Program-made: the position numbers and the translations under genes | Part shown: in pieces, positions 36,215 through 46,379 of the stretch | How the letters are laid out: each line of letters opens with the position of its first letter | Position numbering within the stretch: the first letter of the stretch is position 1 | DNA from: Tissierella sp. P1 | GTDB taxonomy: Bacteria; Bacillota; Clostridia; Tissierellales; Tissierellaceae | NCBI RefSeq assembly: GCF_002266425.1 | Contig: NZ_NPMN01000006.1 | Coordinates: forward strand, 1 to 64,000 | DNA: 64,000 nt | Reading direction: 5' to 3' | Notes under the pieces: generated by a model | The model's input: only the letters and a program-made list of their open reading frames with translations | What the model was told of the DNA's origin: nothing | Databases searched by the model: none

Positions 36215-37092
36215 ATGATAGAGGAAATGATTAAGCTAGACCATATAGGGATTAATGTACGATATTCATTAAACGATAAATCAGCTGTTTTATTTCTTCA
36301 CTTTAGTGGAGGAAATTTGAATATGTGGGAAGGTATTTTACCCCAATTTGAAAATGAATATAGTATCATTGTTCCTGATCTTAGAGGACATGGTAAATCC
36401 GATAAACCTTAGCAGGGTATCATATAGACGATATGGCAAACGATATTTATCTATTGTTGGAGAGACTAAACGTAGAGTGCTGCCATATCGTAGGTAGTTC
36501 AATGGGGGCTGAGATTGGACTTAGTTTAGCTGCATCACATCCAGAGCTCGTTCTATCCCTCATATGTGAAGGGGCTTTATATAATGAGTTTGGAGAATAC
36601 GGGTTATTTAATGGAACGGAGGAGGAAATTGAACATAAAAAAGAAGTCATGCGGACTGTACTTGCTGAAAGAGAGGAACGTGTATTTAAAACGAAAGAAG
36701 AGTATATTGAGGAACAACGAGTGGAATTAATACAACAAGGATTATGGAATGAATATTTCTTAGCCTTCTTTGAACACAATCTGCAACAGATGCAAAACGG
36801 TAATTTTACATATTGCTATTTAAACCATGTTAGAACAGAATATATTCAGAAATACTGGGATGTGAAATTTGAGCAATATTATAAGAAGGTAAAATGTCCT
36901 ATTCTATTCCTTCCAAGCGAAGAAGAATGGAAGGATGAGAGAATTAGAAGTAGCCTATCTGCGTTCACTGGTCTACTGAACACATATGAAATTGAGCATA
37001 TAGAAAATTCCATCCATGCTTATGTGTGGATGCAACTTCCGCTTACAGCAGGCGAAGTAGCAAAGAAATTCATAAGCAAACATGATGAATAA
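36215..37092 (+). pseudogene. Alpha/beta hydrolase, frameshifted
   Basis: The first frame (36215-36412) gives LFLHFSGGNLNMW, the oxyanion region, and VPDLRGHGKSDKP. The second (36433-37092) goes on with HIDDMANDI, the nucleophile elbow VGSSMGAEIG, and a C-terminal HIENSIHAYVW with a candidate catalytic His. A stop and frame change at about 36410-36416 separate them; one extra base there would restore a whole 292-codon gene. The family covers esterases and C-C hydrolases. Substrate unknown. AGTGGAGG precedes the start. Confidence 0.8.
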
Positions 37093-37304
37093 ATGAACTT
37101 GACACAGTCCAGTACTAGTATTGTCTTTTTTTATTATACAACTTAAAAGGAACGGTAATTTTGGTAGTTAATGATTAATGACTGCATGAAAGTGCTACAA
37201 TATTTTTGATCTTGTTTTACTTAGATGAGCTAATATAGAGATCGGACACTCGAAATAATTCAAACTTAAAAGAGCAGATTTTACAGAAATACCTCTCCGC
37301 TTAG

Positions 37305-37973
37305 TTAGGTCTTATGGATGATTAGAAACACGCTAGACTCATCCACTTCTTGCACCTGATAGGGGTATCCCAACTCTTCGCCAATTTTTTCAAGATCCTC
37401 GGATGAATGGATCGTCGCCTTAAAGCCCCCCTTGCAGATAATCACACCGTTTTTGGTTTTAGTATAGTCAATTTCCCCCAAAAGCCCTTTGGAGGCCTGC
37501 TCCTCAAACCATTTCAGACGAAAATCCCAAAATCTAGTGCTGTAACTGCTGAAATAAGCCGTTCCACCTGGTGCCACTTTATCAAGAATTTTGTGAATGA
37601 CAGTGGAATCAGCACGCATGGCAGATAATCCGTTTTGCAGGCACAAAATAACATCAAAGGGCTTAGGGAATTTTATCTGGTGAACATCCATGGCAACTAT
37701 ACTCGCGTTGGGATAGTCTTTGAGGTACTCTTTGCCTAACTCAACGCTTTCCAGCGAGATATCTATCCCGACAATAGATCTGCAGTAGGGAGCCAATTCC
37801 CTAATAATTCGACCGTATCCGGCTCCAAGCTCCAAAACACTTTGTGTGTTTGATAGATTTCCCTTGACAAAATCTATCTCCGCTTGTAAATACTGCTTGA
37901 TACGTGGAATTTGGGTATCGTACGCCTGAAACAACTTTTTGGAATTTAATTTTTCGGCATAGTAATTGTCCAT
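37305..37973 (-). CDS. Class I SAM-dependent methyltransferase
   Basis: This 222-residue protein has motif I VLELGAGYGRIIREL near residues 43-57, IVGIDISLESVELG, VAMDVHQIKFPKPFDVILCLQNG, and a VAPGGTAYFSSYS strand. It is a stand-alone small-molecule or unknown-target methyltransferase. The gene has clearly higher GC content than its surroundings and runs opposite to its neighbours, which suggests separate acquisition. AAGGAT lies shortly upstream of the ATG at 37973. Confidence 0.8.
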   Translation of the reverse strand: MDNYYAEKLNSKKLFQAYDTQIPRIKQYLQAEIDFVKGNLSNTQSVLELGAGYGRIIRELAPYCRSIVGIDISLESVELGKEYLKDYPNASIVAMDVHQIKFPKPFDVILCLQNGLSAMRADSTVIHKILDKVAPGGTAYFSSYSTRFWDFRLKWFEEQASKGLLGEIDYTKTKNGVIICKGGFKATIHSSEDLEKIGEELGYPYQVQEVDESSVFLIIHKT

Positions 37974-37989
37974 ATTCCTTATCCTTTCT

Positions 37990-38309
37990 CCTCATGGTAA
38001 ATTGGAGCTAAATAGATATAATTCTTTGAGCTAAAAATGAACTGAGATTATCTCAGAGATAACAATCTGCAACTTTTGTGATTTAGTTTATTATCAATGA
38101 ATTATGTTGAAATAAAGTTTTATAAATCCTAACAAAAAACAAATATAGTTTTAAAGGTTGCTTAATATAGTATAATCATGTTAATTTTAGTTGTTCATAT
38201 TAGTATAATGTAAATTATATAAAGTTTTTATAAATATTACAATAGTTGTTTAAGGAAGTTAGATGGAAGGGGTTTTGTTGTATGAGAGTTATCAACGTTT
38301 TCAAAAGGT
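37990..38309. other. AT-rich gene-free stretch
   Basis: The upstream region of the methyltransferase gene holds long A/T runs and no supported frame. GATTATCTCAGAGATAATC around 38046-38064 is a near-perfect inverted repeat and could be an operator or part of a stem. Confidence 0.4.
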
Positions 38310-38730
<421 letters not shown>

Positions 38731-38935
38731 GGAATATACCTTCAGAGGCATAACTTTTAAATATCATATAGAATAAAATATTTAATAATATATAGTTTAA
38801 TGAACTAATATCACAAAAAACATGTTTAAGAGAAATGTAATTTTAAAAAGATGTTATGCAAAATAATTTTATCAATGGATTTAGCAGAAATTAAAAAGAT
38901 AATTTTTATATAGAGTGTTAATAAGTGAGGAGGAA

Positions 38936-39300
38936 TTAATATTAAAATATAAATAAATTATATAGCTCGGTAACGTACTTCTTAGAGGAAAGTCAGATTC
39001 GAATAAATTAACTTTTGAAAGTATTGCAAATGTATCAAAGGTTTTAAGCTTTATGTTTGTAGAGCAATATATAATTTATGATGCAAGAGTAACCTATGAA
39101 TTGGATATTTCTGAAGACTAATTCATCAAAGGTGTTTTTCACAATGTCAGAAAGTAGGAACTCAAAATTAAATACATTAGATATATCCACATTAAGTAGA
39201 ATATCTAATGTTAAAGGGTATATAAATAATATAGGAATAAATAAAAGGGTTAGTAATTCTGATAAGAATATATTTATTAAAAGCTAATGTCATATATAAC
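38936..39300 (+). pseudogene. Fragment of an unidentified gene
   Basis: After GAGGAGGAATT at 38928-38938 a frame without ATG reads SVTYFLEESQIRINKLTFESIANVSK, FMFVEQYIIYDARVTYELDISED and then stops. Sequence after 39120 is out of frame. It looks like the start of a small soluble protein now broken. Family not recognised. Confidence 0.35.
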
Positions 39301-39354
39301 TTTATGTAATTTAATTAGTGAGATTAATATGAAATTATGAGATTATATATTTTA

Positions 39355-39570
39355 TGATTCTGTCATAGCTAATGCTATCTTAGATAGGATTTTACATTAT
39401 ACCCATGTAATTCCTATCAACGGAAAATCATATCGTTTAAAAAATATCTTAAAGAAGATGAGTAAAAGGTTACATTCTAATATTGACATTTATACTTATT
39501 TTCGTCAGATAAAATTTGAGCAAGAATTATCAAGAATTAATTTATGGCTGAATATATAATATATGGTATA
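39355..39570 (+). pseudogene. IS21-type IstB C-terminal fragment
   Basis: The segment gives YDSVIANAILDRILHYTHVIPINGKSYRL, the conserved end of the IstB helper ATPase (Asp-Arg-x-x-His-x-x-x-x-x-x-x-Gly-x-Ser-Tyr-Arg). It is followed by KKMSKRLHSNIDI. The ATPase core is absent, so only the tail of an IS21 copy remains. Confidence 0.6.
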
Positions 39571-39805
39571 CTCTTGGAAAGTCTAACGGTTAGAAGAAAA
39601 CACACAGCCAAGGGGAACTGATTTTCCGAGAATAAACCCGAAAGCGATCGAGCTTTCCTTAATGGTTTCTACCATTATTAAACTACAGGCATTGTTAGTG
39701 GCCTATACAAAGAAATAAGAAAAGAGACAATAGATTGCAAGGCTATTATCTCTATAAAGATATATAATATTTCCTTGCAAATACCATTATACTAGGAGGA
39801 TGCAT

Positions 39806-40198
39806 ATGGATTATCACTCAAAAGTGCGTGATTCACTTGAGTATATTGAAAAAAATCTGGATAATAAGATTAAACTTGACGATCTCGCTCAAAAAGCTTA
39901 TCTATCAAAATATCATTATCATAGACTTTTTCACAGAATAACAGGTGAATCTGTCACCAGATATATTACTAAGAGGCGGATGGAGAAGGCTGCAGAAGAG
40001 CTTATTCAAACAGAACAGCCGATTATTGATATCGCACTGAAGTATCAATATGCTTCCCAGGAATCCTTTTCTAGAGCCTTTATGAGAATTTATGATTTGA
40101 CGCCTGGAAAATATCGGAGAGTATATAGAAGTGGTAAATTCAATAATGTTATCGAACTCAGTTCCAACTTCAACAAAATCACGAATATGGCTGCATAA
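39806..40198 (+). CDS. AraC-family DNA-binding protein (HTH domain only)
   Basis: The protein of 130 residues is made almost only of the double helix-turn-helix of AraC regulators: [34 protein letters not shown], then [19 protein letters not shown] and LTPGKYR. No effector domain is present, though the same arrangement fused to a GyrI-like domain occurs at 56397. AGGAGG at 39794-39799 points to ATG 39806. It ends 19 bases before a clpP paralogue, so it probably regulates that operon. Confidence 0.85.
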   Translation: MDYHSKVRDSLEYIEKNLDNKIKLDDLAQKAYLSKYHYHRLFHRITGESVTRYITKRRMEKAAEELIQTEQPIIDIALKYQYASQESFSRAFMRIYDLTPGKYRRVYRSGKFNNVIELSSNFNKITNMAA

Positions 40199-40217
40199 GC
40201 AGCGTAAGGAGGTTAAT

Positions 40218-40811
40218 ATGAGCAATCTAATACCAATGGTAATTGAACAGACATCTCGAGGAGAACGCTCTTACGATATCTTTTCGAGGTTGTTAAACGA
40301 TAGGATTATCATGCTTAATGGCATGGTAACGAATGAATCTGCGAGCTTAATTATTGCGCAAATGCTCTTCTTGGAATCCGCCGACTGTGACAAGGACATT
40401 CATTTCTATATAAACAGTCCAGGTGGTTCCGTAACGGACGGCTTCGCTATTATGGATACAATGAATTATATCAAATGCGATGTTTCTACTATCAGTATAG
40501 GCCAATCAGGGAGCGCAGCTTCATTACTTCTGGCGTCAGGAAAGAAAGGTAAACGTTTTGCCCTGAAAAACAGTGAAGTGCTGATTCATCAGCCGTCAAT
40601 ATCCGGGGGACTTCAGGGGCAGGCCACAGATATTAAAATTCATAGTGATTGGCTTGAAAAAACAAAAGAAACTCTGAATGAAATATATAGTAGGCTTACA
40701 GGTCAGCCGATCCAAAAGATTAAAGAGGATATGGAAAGAGACTGTTATATGACGGCTGAGCAAGCGAAAGAATATGGGTTAATTGATAAGATTTTATTAT
40801 GTCGTACGTAA
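40218..40811 (+). CDS. ClpP-family serine protease, extra paralogue
   Basis: This 197-residue protein has the ClpP fold: [32 protein letters not shown] with the nucleophile Ser, [10 protein letters not shown] with the His, and [18 protein letters not shown] with the Asp. All three catalytic residues are present. The GQSGSAAS sequence differs from the usual GQAASMGA of housekeeping ClpP, so this is a divergent copy. AAGGAGG at 40205 fixes the start at ATG 40218. It follows an AraC-type regulator and has no trigger factor or clpX next to it, unlike the housekeeping gene. It may form mixed rings with the main ClpP. Confidence 0.88.
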   Translation: MSNLIPMVIEQTSRGERSYDIFSRLLNDRIIMLNGMVTNESASLIIAQMLFLESADCDKDIHFYINSPGGSVTDGFAIMDTMNYIKCDVSTISIGQSGSAASLLLASGKKGKRFALKNSEVLIHQPSISGGLQGQATDIKIHSDWLEKTKETLNEIYSRLTGQPIQKIKEDMERDCYMTAEQAKEYGLIDKILLCRT

Positions 40812-41254
40812 CATTACATTTAGAAAACGGGGTTAAAGCGAAGCTTTAGATTGGATATCTGTATTTGAGCGGCTATTTAAAACCTTATTTTCTTAAATTT
40901 AGATGCTAATGCTATAAAAACAAATAGCACCAAAAGGATTGTTCCAAATTGATTACTGCAATTCTACAACCCCTATAGCTAAATAATTGCAACGAATGAA
41001 GTTCATTTGCAAAGAGCATTTGAGAGTTTTATTGCTTACAATTTTTGATTTACGGGATCAAAAGAGCTAAGCTATACACATACAATTGATGATGATAAAG
41101 AAATCTCTGATGTGAGATTAAAAAAAGATACTGCATTGTACGGTTCTAAAGAAGCGCCCCCCAATGTTGAACTATAATAACCTATATTGAATCTACAATT
41201 GAAATTCTTTTGTTATATACTTACTTTATCAAATATAAAAAAGGAGTGTTAATT
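40812..41254. other. Gene-free stretch with a small remnant
   Basis: A startless frame around 41000-41180 reads EVHLQRAFESFIAYNF and ELSYTHTIDDDKEISDVRLKKD, then stops. It seems to be the remains of a lost gene. No terminator was found directly after clpP. Confidence 0.35.
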
Positions 41255-42154
41255 ATGAAGAAAATACAAGTCTATCATGTAGACGCATTTGCAGATCAAA
41301 TTTTCGGCGGAAATGCCGCAGGTGTAGTTCCCGAAGCAGTGGGGTTAAGCGAGCATGACATGCAGAAGATAGCAAGAGAATTAAATCTTTCAGAGACTGC
41401 ATTTTTATTTCCTTCTGATGACAAAAATTATGATTATGTGGTGCGTTATTTTACACCAAGTAGAGAGATTGATTTTTGCGGTCATGCTACGGTAGGCCTG
41501 TCATGGGTTATGGCAATGGAGTATGGCTGGATGGAAAAAGCCTCACAAATTAGATTGAAAACAAATATTGGTATTGTTCCGGTTGAATGGTCTATGCAAG
41601 AAAAAAAATTAAGTAGTGTTGTGATGACTCAAGTTGCACCTAAAACAAAACAATTTGAGGTGGATAAGGAAGAAATCTGCCGTGTAGTCGGGATTAATCC
41701 AATGGACATCGATGATAAATATCCGATCAGGTTAGCGTATACAGGAAATTGGCATTTATTAATTCCAGTAAAGAACAGTAAGGCAATCGATGCATCAGTA
41801 CCGATATTTGAAGAATTAAAAGATTTAAATCTTAAATTGGATGTTGTTACTACACATTTATTTAGTTTTAATAGTTTTGATGAACGATATAAAATATATA
41901 CAAGAGATTTTGCACCAGCAATCGGAATTGCTGAGGATCCGGTTACAGGAGCAGCGAATGGTGCGTTAGCAGGATACTTAGTATTGGAAAATATTTTAGA
42001 CCCTAAAATAGACCATGAATTTACAATTGGCCAAGGACATGCAGCTGGAAGACCGGGAGAACTTACAATAAAGATTATTGCAGGAAAAATTAATCCGACC
42101 ATCAAAGTTGGGGGGAAAGCGATTATTTCAATTAATGGAACTATAAATCTTTAA
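41255..42154 (+). CDS. PhzF-family isomerase/epimerase
   Basis: The protein of 299 residues has QVYHVDAFADQIFGGNAAGV, the catalytic Glu region in ARELNLSETAF, DFCGHATVG, and EDPVTGAANGALAGYL, all hallmarks of PhzF enzymes. These enzymes isomerise or epimerise amino-acid-like substrates; most members outside phenazine clusters have no known substrate. AAAGGAGTG points to ATG 41255 rather than 41210. It stands alone between a remnant and a long copy of the dispersed repeat. Confidence 0.88.
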   Translation: MKKIQVYHVDAFADQIFGGNAAGVVPEAVGLSEHDMQKIARELNLSETAFLFPSDDKNYDYVVRYFTPSREIDFCGHATVGLSWVMAMEYGWMEKASQIRLKTNIGIVPVEWSMQEKKLSSVVMTQVAPKTKQFEVDKEEICRVVGINPMDIDDKYPIRLAYTGNWHLLIPVKNSKAIDASVPIFEELKDLNLKLDVVTTHLFSFNSFDERYKIYTRDFAPAIGIAEDPVTGAANGALAGYLVLENILDPKIDHEFTIGQGHAAGRPGELTIKIIAGKINPTIKVGGKAIISINGTINL

Positions 42155-42211
42155 TGAAACAATTGAATAAATTTTTCATTATACTAATTATTAGAATTAA
42201 TTAATTCTTTG

Positions 42212-42520
42212 AAAATATTCTAGGGGATACTAGCTTCAAGTGAAATCATTATCGTACTCTCAAGGCATGTTGAAGTCGTAACACGGATTGTAAGGGAGTG
42301 AAACGACTGAAGAATCTGATGTACGCTTCATGCTAGGCTTGCCCAAGAACACGAGTAAAGCGAGATGTGATTGGCAGCAAGCTACGGCGGAAAGTATAAT
42401 AATGATGATATCCTGTGGAAAAAGGAGAAAAGATAGGGTTTGACCACAATATGTAGTGGTTTCGGAATAAGAAATTAGAAAAAAGAGGTCAAAACGTACA
42501 ATTTTTGGCCTCTTTTTTGA
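42212..42520 (+). repeat. Dispersed repeat, long copy D ending in a terminator
   Basis: The unit starts TATTCTAGGGGATACTAG, has the core ATCGTACTCTCAAGGCATGT and TTGAAGTCG. It goes on through CGCTTCATGC, GATTGGCAGCAAGCTACG and AAGTATAATAATGATGA to TTTGACCACAATATG. It ends in a strong terminator hairpin (AGAGGTCAAAA with its complement and TTTTTT at 42483-42518). The same order of blocks occurs at 53000-53290. It may be a structured RNA of about 300 bases. Confidence 0.7.
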
Positions 42521-42625
42521 GCAATTTTATAGATGATATAGTAAATTTAGAGGGATGGGAACATAGAATCACGATTTTTTCATGGAGAGATAGAAAGGCA
42601 TTTGGATAGAAATTTACAATATGGT

Positions 42626-42654
42626 TTGACTTGCTAAATGATATTTGCTATAAT
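42626..42654 (+). promoter_or_regulatory. Strong promoter upstream of the AAA ATPase gene
   Basis: TTGACT at 42626-42631 and TATAAT at 42649-42654 are 17 bases apart, with TGC just before the -10 (extended -10). It lies 165 bases upstream of the gene at 42819, leaving a fairly long leader that contains the pair CCATTCTATCA and CCATTCTATAA. Confidence 0.75.
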
Positions 42655-42818
42655 TTTTTTGTGTGAAAAACCATTCTATCATCAAGTCAGGCGAAACCAT
42701 TCTATAAATTAACAATCAATCGCAAAATGTATTCCGTTTTTTCCATTAATATCAAAGGTTGTACAACTTAACTTTTTAATCAAAAGTCGCACTAGTTACT
42801 ATTTTTAAGAGGTGTTTT

Positions 42819-43352
42819 ATGAGACGATATATTTTAACGGGTACACCAGGAAGTGGAAAAACTTCAATTATTAGATTATTAGAAACAATGGGTTATTTGG
42901 TAGTGGAAGAAGCTGCAACTGATATAATTGCTTTAGAGCAAGTGCAAGGTAAAACTGAACCATGGAAGGATGCGTCCTTTATTAATAAAATTGTGGCATT
43001 GCAAAAACAAAGGCAAGTACAGCTTTCAGTTCTTCCGTCTGAAGTTCAAATTTATGACCGCTCAGTTTTTTGTACATATGCTCTAAGTGAATATCTTGGA
43101 TATCAACCATCTAAAGATATTATTGAAGAAATAAATAGAATTGAGAATGAACAAATATATCAGAAGACGGTATTTTTTATTGAGAATTTGGGTTTTTGCC
43201 AACCCTCAGAGGCAAGAAAGATTAGCTTTGAGGAAGCTTTATGTTTTGAGCATATTCATGAAAAAACGTATGAGTCCTTTGGATATACGTGTATAAAAAT
43301 TTCACCCGGAAGTGTAATTGAGCGAGCATACAAAATTATAAGCATGTTATAA
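42819..43352 (+). CDS. AAA-type NTPase of the AAA_28 group
   Basis: The protein of 177 residues starts with Walker A GTPGSGKTSI near residues 7-16, then VVEEAATDIIALEQ, an IYDRSVFCTYALS stretch and FIENLGFCQPSEARKISFEEA. It ends at KISPGSVIERAYKII. This order matches the small single-domain AAA_28 kinase-like ATPases. No partner gene is linked. The function is not known; a nucleotide or cofactor kinase is possible. AAGAGGTG precedes the ATG. Confidence 0.8.
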   Translation: MRRYILTGTPGSGKTSIIRLLETMGYLVVEEAATDIIALEQVQGKTEPWKDASFINKIVALQKQRQVQLSVLPSEVQIYDRSVFCTYALSEYLGYQPSKDIIEEINRIENEQIYQKTVFFIENLGFCQPSEARKISFEEALCFEHIHEKTYESFGYTCIKISPGSVIERAYKIISML

Positions 43353-43586
43353 AATTTATTTTCGCCTTGCCATTATTTTGTTTTTATCAAAATTTATAAT
43401 TGAAAAGTAGGTTTGACGAAGTACAAAACAAAATTCTCGCCAAAGTATTTTGGAATTTGTCTGCGGGGAACGTTCAATAAATGTCTTCTGTGTTTTGCTT
43501 AGAGTGTTCCGAGACAAGAAAAAATTCACTTTATAGATAAATAGAAATATAAATATAAATCAAGAATTTCAAAGTGGGTGTTATAT
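43353..43586. other. Gene-free stretch
   Basis: No supported frame. TTTTATTTTCGCCTT and TTCTCGCCAAAG occur, but no strong hairpin was found. Confidence 0.35.
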
Positions 43587-43811
43587 ATGAGGTGTCCGTA
43601 TTGCAATAATGAAATGGAGCAGGGACTGTTACAAGGAATGCGAAGGGTAGCTTGGGTAAAAAGACAGCATAAGGTTTCTTTACTTCCAAAACATGGAGAA
43701 ATTTTACTAGAGAACAATACCTTTAGAGATTTCTTACTACAGGCGAAAATATGTAAAAGCTGTAAAAAGATAGTGGTTGATTACTCGAATAAAGACATCC
43801 AAGAAGGATAA
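43587..43811 (+). CDS. Small zinc-ribbon-like protein
   Basis: This protein of 74 residues has CPYCNNEM at the start and CKSCKKIVVDY near the end, two Cys-x2-Cys knuckles that would hold one zinc ion, as in DUF6487-like proteins. A GLLQGMRRVAWVKRQ segment lies between. The function is unknown. The start at ATG 43587 gives the usual M-x-CPYC opening. Confidence 0.75.
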   Translation: MRCPYCNNEMEQGLLQGMRRVAWVKRQHKVSLLPKHGEILLENNTFRDFLLQAKICKSCKKIVVDYSNKDIQEG

Positions 43812-44338
43812 TCAACCGATAGCATGACATATTAAGATGTATCCAAATATATTTTAAGAATTGTACATCTTTTATTTAAAAGGCATTATTTGAAAATTAC
43901 AGATGAAGAATATGTGGATTTATGCTGCCAATTATAATAACAGCAGTCTATGCTTTTTTAACCATACAATTTGAGGACACAAGTATATTGAATTTTATTC
44001 GGTATGCTTGTGCCCTTTTTCTTTTCAAACAGCAAATTTTTGAATGGAGGTTATAAGTTTGAGTATAAAACAAGAGCAAAAATAAAAGCAAAAACAATCT
44101 ACAAGGTAACTAATTGGCATCGATGAAATCACAAATTACAGTATACAAACGGAATGTAATAACAGAAAAGTATGAAGATTATGATAGGGAAAGATAGGTA
44201 ATTTTCAATGACTAAATAAAGCAGAGATAGAAAATATAGTTTATTTGATAAATGGTATATGGTACAATGGGTACAATTAAAAGGTCGTGAAGATTAGATT
44301 GCATCTATATAAAAATATCTATAAAAGGGAATGAACTG
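43812..44338. other. Gene-free stretch with a terminator
   Basis: The only clear signal is the hairpin near 43971-44025. Short protein-like stretches around 44060-44200 lack starts and are broken. No gene is supported. Confidence 0.4.
43971..44030 (+). terminator. Rho-independent terminator-like hairpin
   Basis: GGACACAAGTATA pairs with TATGCTTGTGCCC with one mismatch and one G-T pair, followed by TTTTTCTTTTC. It could end transcription from the zinc-ribbon gene about 160 bases upstream. Confidence 0.6.
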
Positions 44339-44671
44339 GTGGAAAACTTTAAAAAATTGGATTTATATCAAAATACAATTAATGAATTAAGACCATTTGA
44401 AGGAGAATTATTAAAACAAATAAAAGATTTTTATAGGGTTGGATTGACATGGACATCTAACGCATTAGATGGCGATTCTTTGACTGAAAGTGAAACAAAG
44501 GTTTTAATAGAACATAGATTAACCGTTGGAGGCAGACTTCTAAGAGATATGTTTGAAGCCGTAAGTCATGCAAAAGCATATGACTATATGTTTACTTTAC
44601 TTAGAAATAAAGAAATTGCAGAAAAAGATATTCCTTATCTGCATAAATTGGTGTGCCCAGCATGGGCGTAA
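44339..44671 (+). pseudogene. Truncated Fic-family protein (N-terminal part)
   Basis: The frame gives TWTSNALDGDSLTESETKVLIEH, LTVGGRLLRDMFEAVSHAKAYDYM and PYLHKLV, which are the inhibitory-helix and early Fic-domain regions of AMP-transferases. The catalytic HPFxxGNGR motif is absent because the frame ends after 110 codons. It has a GTG start with AAAAGGGA upstream. The 3' half has been lost, so it should be inactive. Confidence 0.75.
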
Positions 44672-44792
44672 ACTAGTAGGTAAAAGTTTACGTTCTTACG
44701 ATAATAAGAATGGAATGAGGATGGAATAATAAGATATTTAATGAATAAAAGTAGTAAAAGTCGTAACTAATATTAAAATAGGGGGTATTTTG

Positions 44793-45293
44793 GTGAAGAA
44801 AATTATTATGTTATTGATTACAATTTTATTAGTATTTTCTTTAGTAGCTTGTAATCAAGAAGCTATTAATGAAGAAATAACGACGGATATTGTGGATTCT
44901 ACTGAATTTACTGAAGACGAGCTAGGTGAAGTAATAAATGTAGTAGAATATTACTTTGAACCAAGTGTTTCTACAATTGAAGGCACATTAATTACAAGAA
45001 TGTACTATGGACCTCCAGGATACGGAGAGAATCCTGATACTGATATTCAAGAATATCCATTTATATTGCAATTAGATGATCCAATTGATGTTCTTGTGCA
45101 AGAAGGTGATCTCCATAATTCAGATAAATTTGAAGTTACTGAAATACAAGTAGTACCTATAAACACAGAAAATATTGAAATAGTGGAACAGTATATAAAT
45201 AAGCGCATTAAAATCCAAGGGACTTTATTTGAAGCTCTTACAGGTCACCATCACACCAATGTGTTAATAGAGGTAGAAAAGGTTCTAGATTAA
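44793..45293 (+). CDS. Lipoprotein of unknown function
   Basis: The protein of 166 residues starts with VKKIIMLLITILLVFSLVAC, a typical lipoprotein signal with the lipobox Cys at residue 20. The mature part has EGTLITRMYYGPPGYGENP, YPFILQLDDPIDV and a C-terminal KIQGTLFEALTGHHHTNVLIEVEKV. This resembles small beta-barrel domains such as DUF4431, which is a tentative match. It would sit on the outer face of the membrane. GGGGG at 44781 favours the GTG at 44793. No operon partner. Confidence 0.75.
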   Translation: MKKIIMLLITILLVFSLVACNQEAINEEITTDIVDSTEFTEDELGEVINVVEYYFEPSVSTIEGTLITRMYYGPPGYGENPDTDIQEYPFILQLDDPIDVLVQEGDLHNSDKFEVTEIQVVPINTENIEIVEQYINKRIKIQGTLFEALTGHHHTNVLIEVEKVLD

Positions 45294-45348
45294 ATCATAG
45301 TGACAAGTGCTATATAAACTTTGAAGTATAAGAACAACATAGGAAAAA

Positions 45349-45546
45349 ATGAATAGAAAACCAGAGAGAAATTTCATATGGAATTTGAATGTGATGGTGC
45401 TGATGTTATGTAAATCCTACCTAAAAAATGAGCATTTTGTTCTAGTCAATCAAGAGACAGGCGAAAGCATACTGTCTGGTTTATTGAAGAATTTTAAGGA
45501 TTTTTCTACTAACAGAGAAACAGACATTTTTGGACAAGTTTATTAA
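45349..45546 (+). CDS. Hypothetical short protein or fragment
   Basis: The 65-codon frame starts MNRKPERNFIWNLNVMVLML and ends TDIFGQVY. AGGAAAAA before the ATG is a weak ribosome binding site. The sequence has no recognisable domain and may be a broken gene upstream of the two-component operon. Confidence 0.3.
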   Translation: MNRKPERNFIWNLNVMVLMLCKSYLKNEHFVLVNQETGESILSGLLKNFKDFSTNRETDIFGQVY

Positions 45547-45585
45547 TGTTTATTTGATGAGTTCGTCTTGAAGGAGGGGATTGAG

Positions 45586-46269
45586 ATGAAGGTTTTAATT
45601 ATAGAAGATGATAAGGAGATTAATTTATTACTTGGTAAAATTTTAAATAGAGAAAATTATGAGGTTACATCTGCATACACAGGTATAGAAGGTAAACTTT
45701 TCACTGATGTTGAGGACTTTGATCTAATTCTTTTAGATTTAATGCTTCCTGGAATGTCTGGAGAAGAAATAATAGAGTATATCAGAAAAAAGAAAAAAGA
45801 AATGCCGATTTTGGTCATATCTGCCAAGATAGATAAGGAGACAAAGCTTAATGTGTTAAGGATTGGTGCTGATGATTTTATAATGAAGCCTTTTGATGCA
45901 GATGAGGTAATGGCTAGAGTAAATGCGAATTTAAGACGGTATAAACAATTTTCTAATCCTAGTCTTCCTTGTGAAATCTTAACATATAAAGATTTAGAGA
46001 TGGATTTAGAAGAAATTAAAATTAGTGTAAAAGGTCAAGAAATTAATCTAACACCAATAGAGTTTGAAATATTAAAATTGTTATTAAGTTATCCTAAAAA
46101 GATATTTACGAAGGAAAATATCTATAAATGTGTTTGGAATGATGAGTTTTATGGTGATGAAAATACTGTCAATGTTCATATTAGCAATATAAGAAATAAA
46201 ATAAGTAGGATCGATAATGAAATTGAATATATTAAGACTATTTGGGGAATGGGATTTAGGATGAGCTAA
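45586..46269 (+). CDS. OmpR-type response regulator
   Basis: The 227-residue protein has a receiver domain (MKVLIIEDDKEIN with the acidic pair, phospho-Asp in LILLDLMLPGMSG, Lys in FIMKPFDADE). A winged-helix DNA-binding domain follows, ending with VNVHISNIRNKI and IKTIWGMGFRMS. AAGGAGGGG points to ATG 45586. It leads a set with an ABC transporter and a histidine kinase, the arrangement of bacitracin or lantibiotic resistance modules. It should activate the ABC genes when the kinase senses a drug or peptide. Confidence 0.9.
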   Translation: MKVLIIEDDKEINLLLGKILNRENYEVTSAYTGIEGKLFTDVEDFDLILLDLMLPGMSGEEIIEYIRKKKKEMPILVISAKIDKETKLNVLRIGADDFIMKPFDADEVMARVNANLRRYKQFSNPSLPCEILTYKDLEMDLEEIKISVKGQEINLTPIEFEILKLLLSYPKKIFTKENIYKCVWNDEFYGDENTVNVHISNIRNKISRIDNEIEYIKTIWGMGFRMS

Positions 46270-46379
46270 AGCTAAATGGTATATTAGTTTTCTTTATGTT
46301 TTCTTAAGACTTTATTTATTGTTTCTTATAACTTTTATTTTATAATGATTTTAAAGTATAAGAAACAGGAGGGATAATA

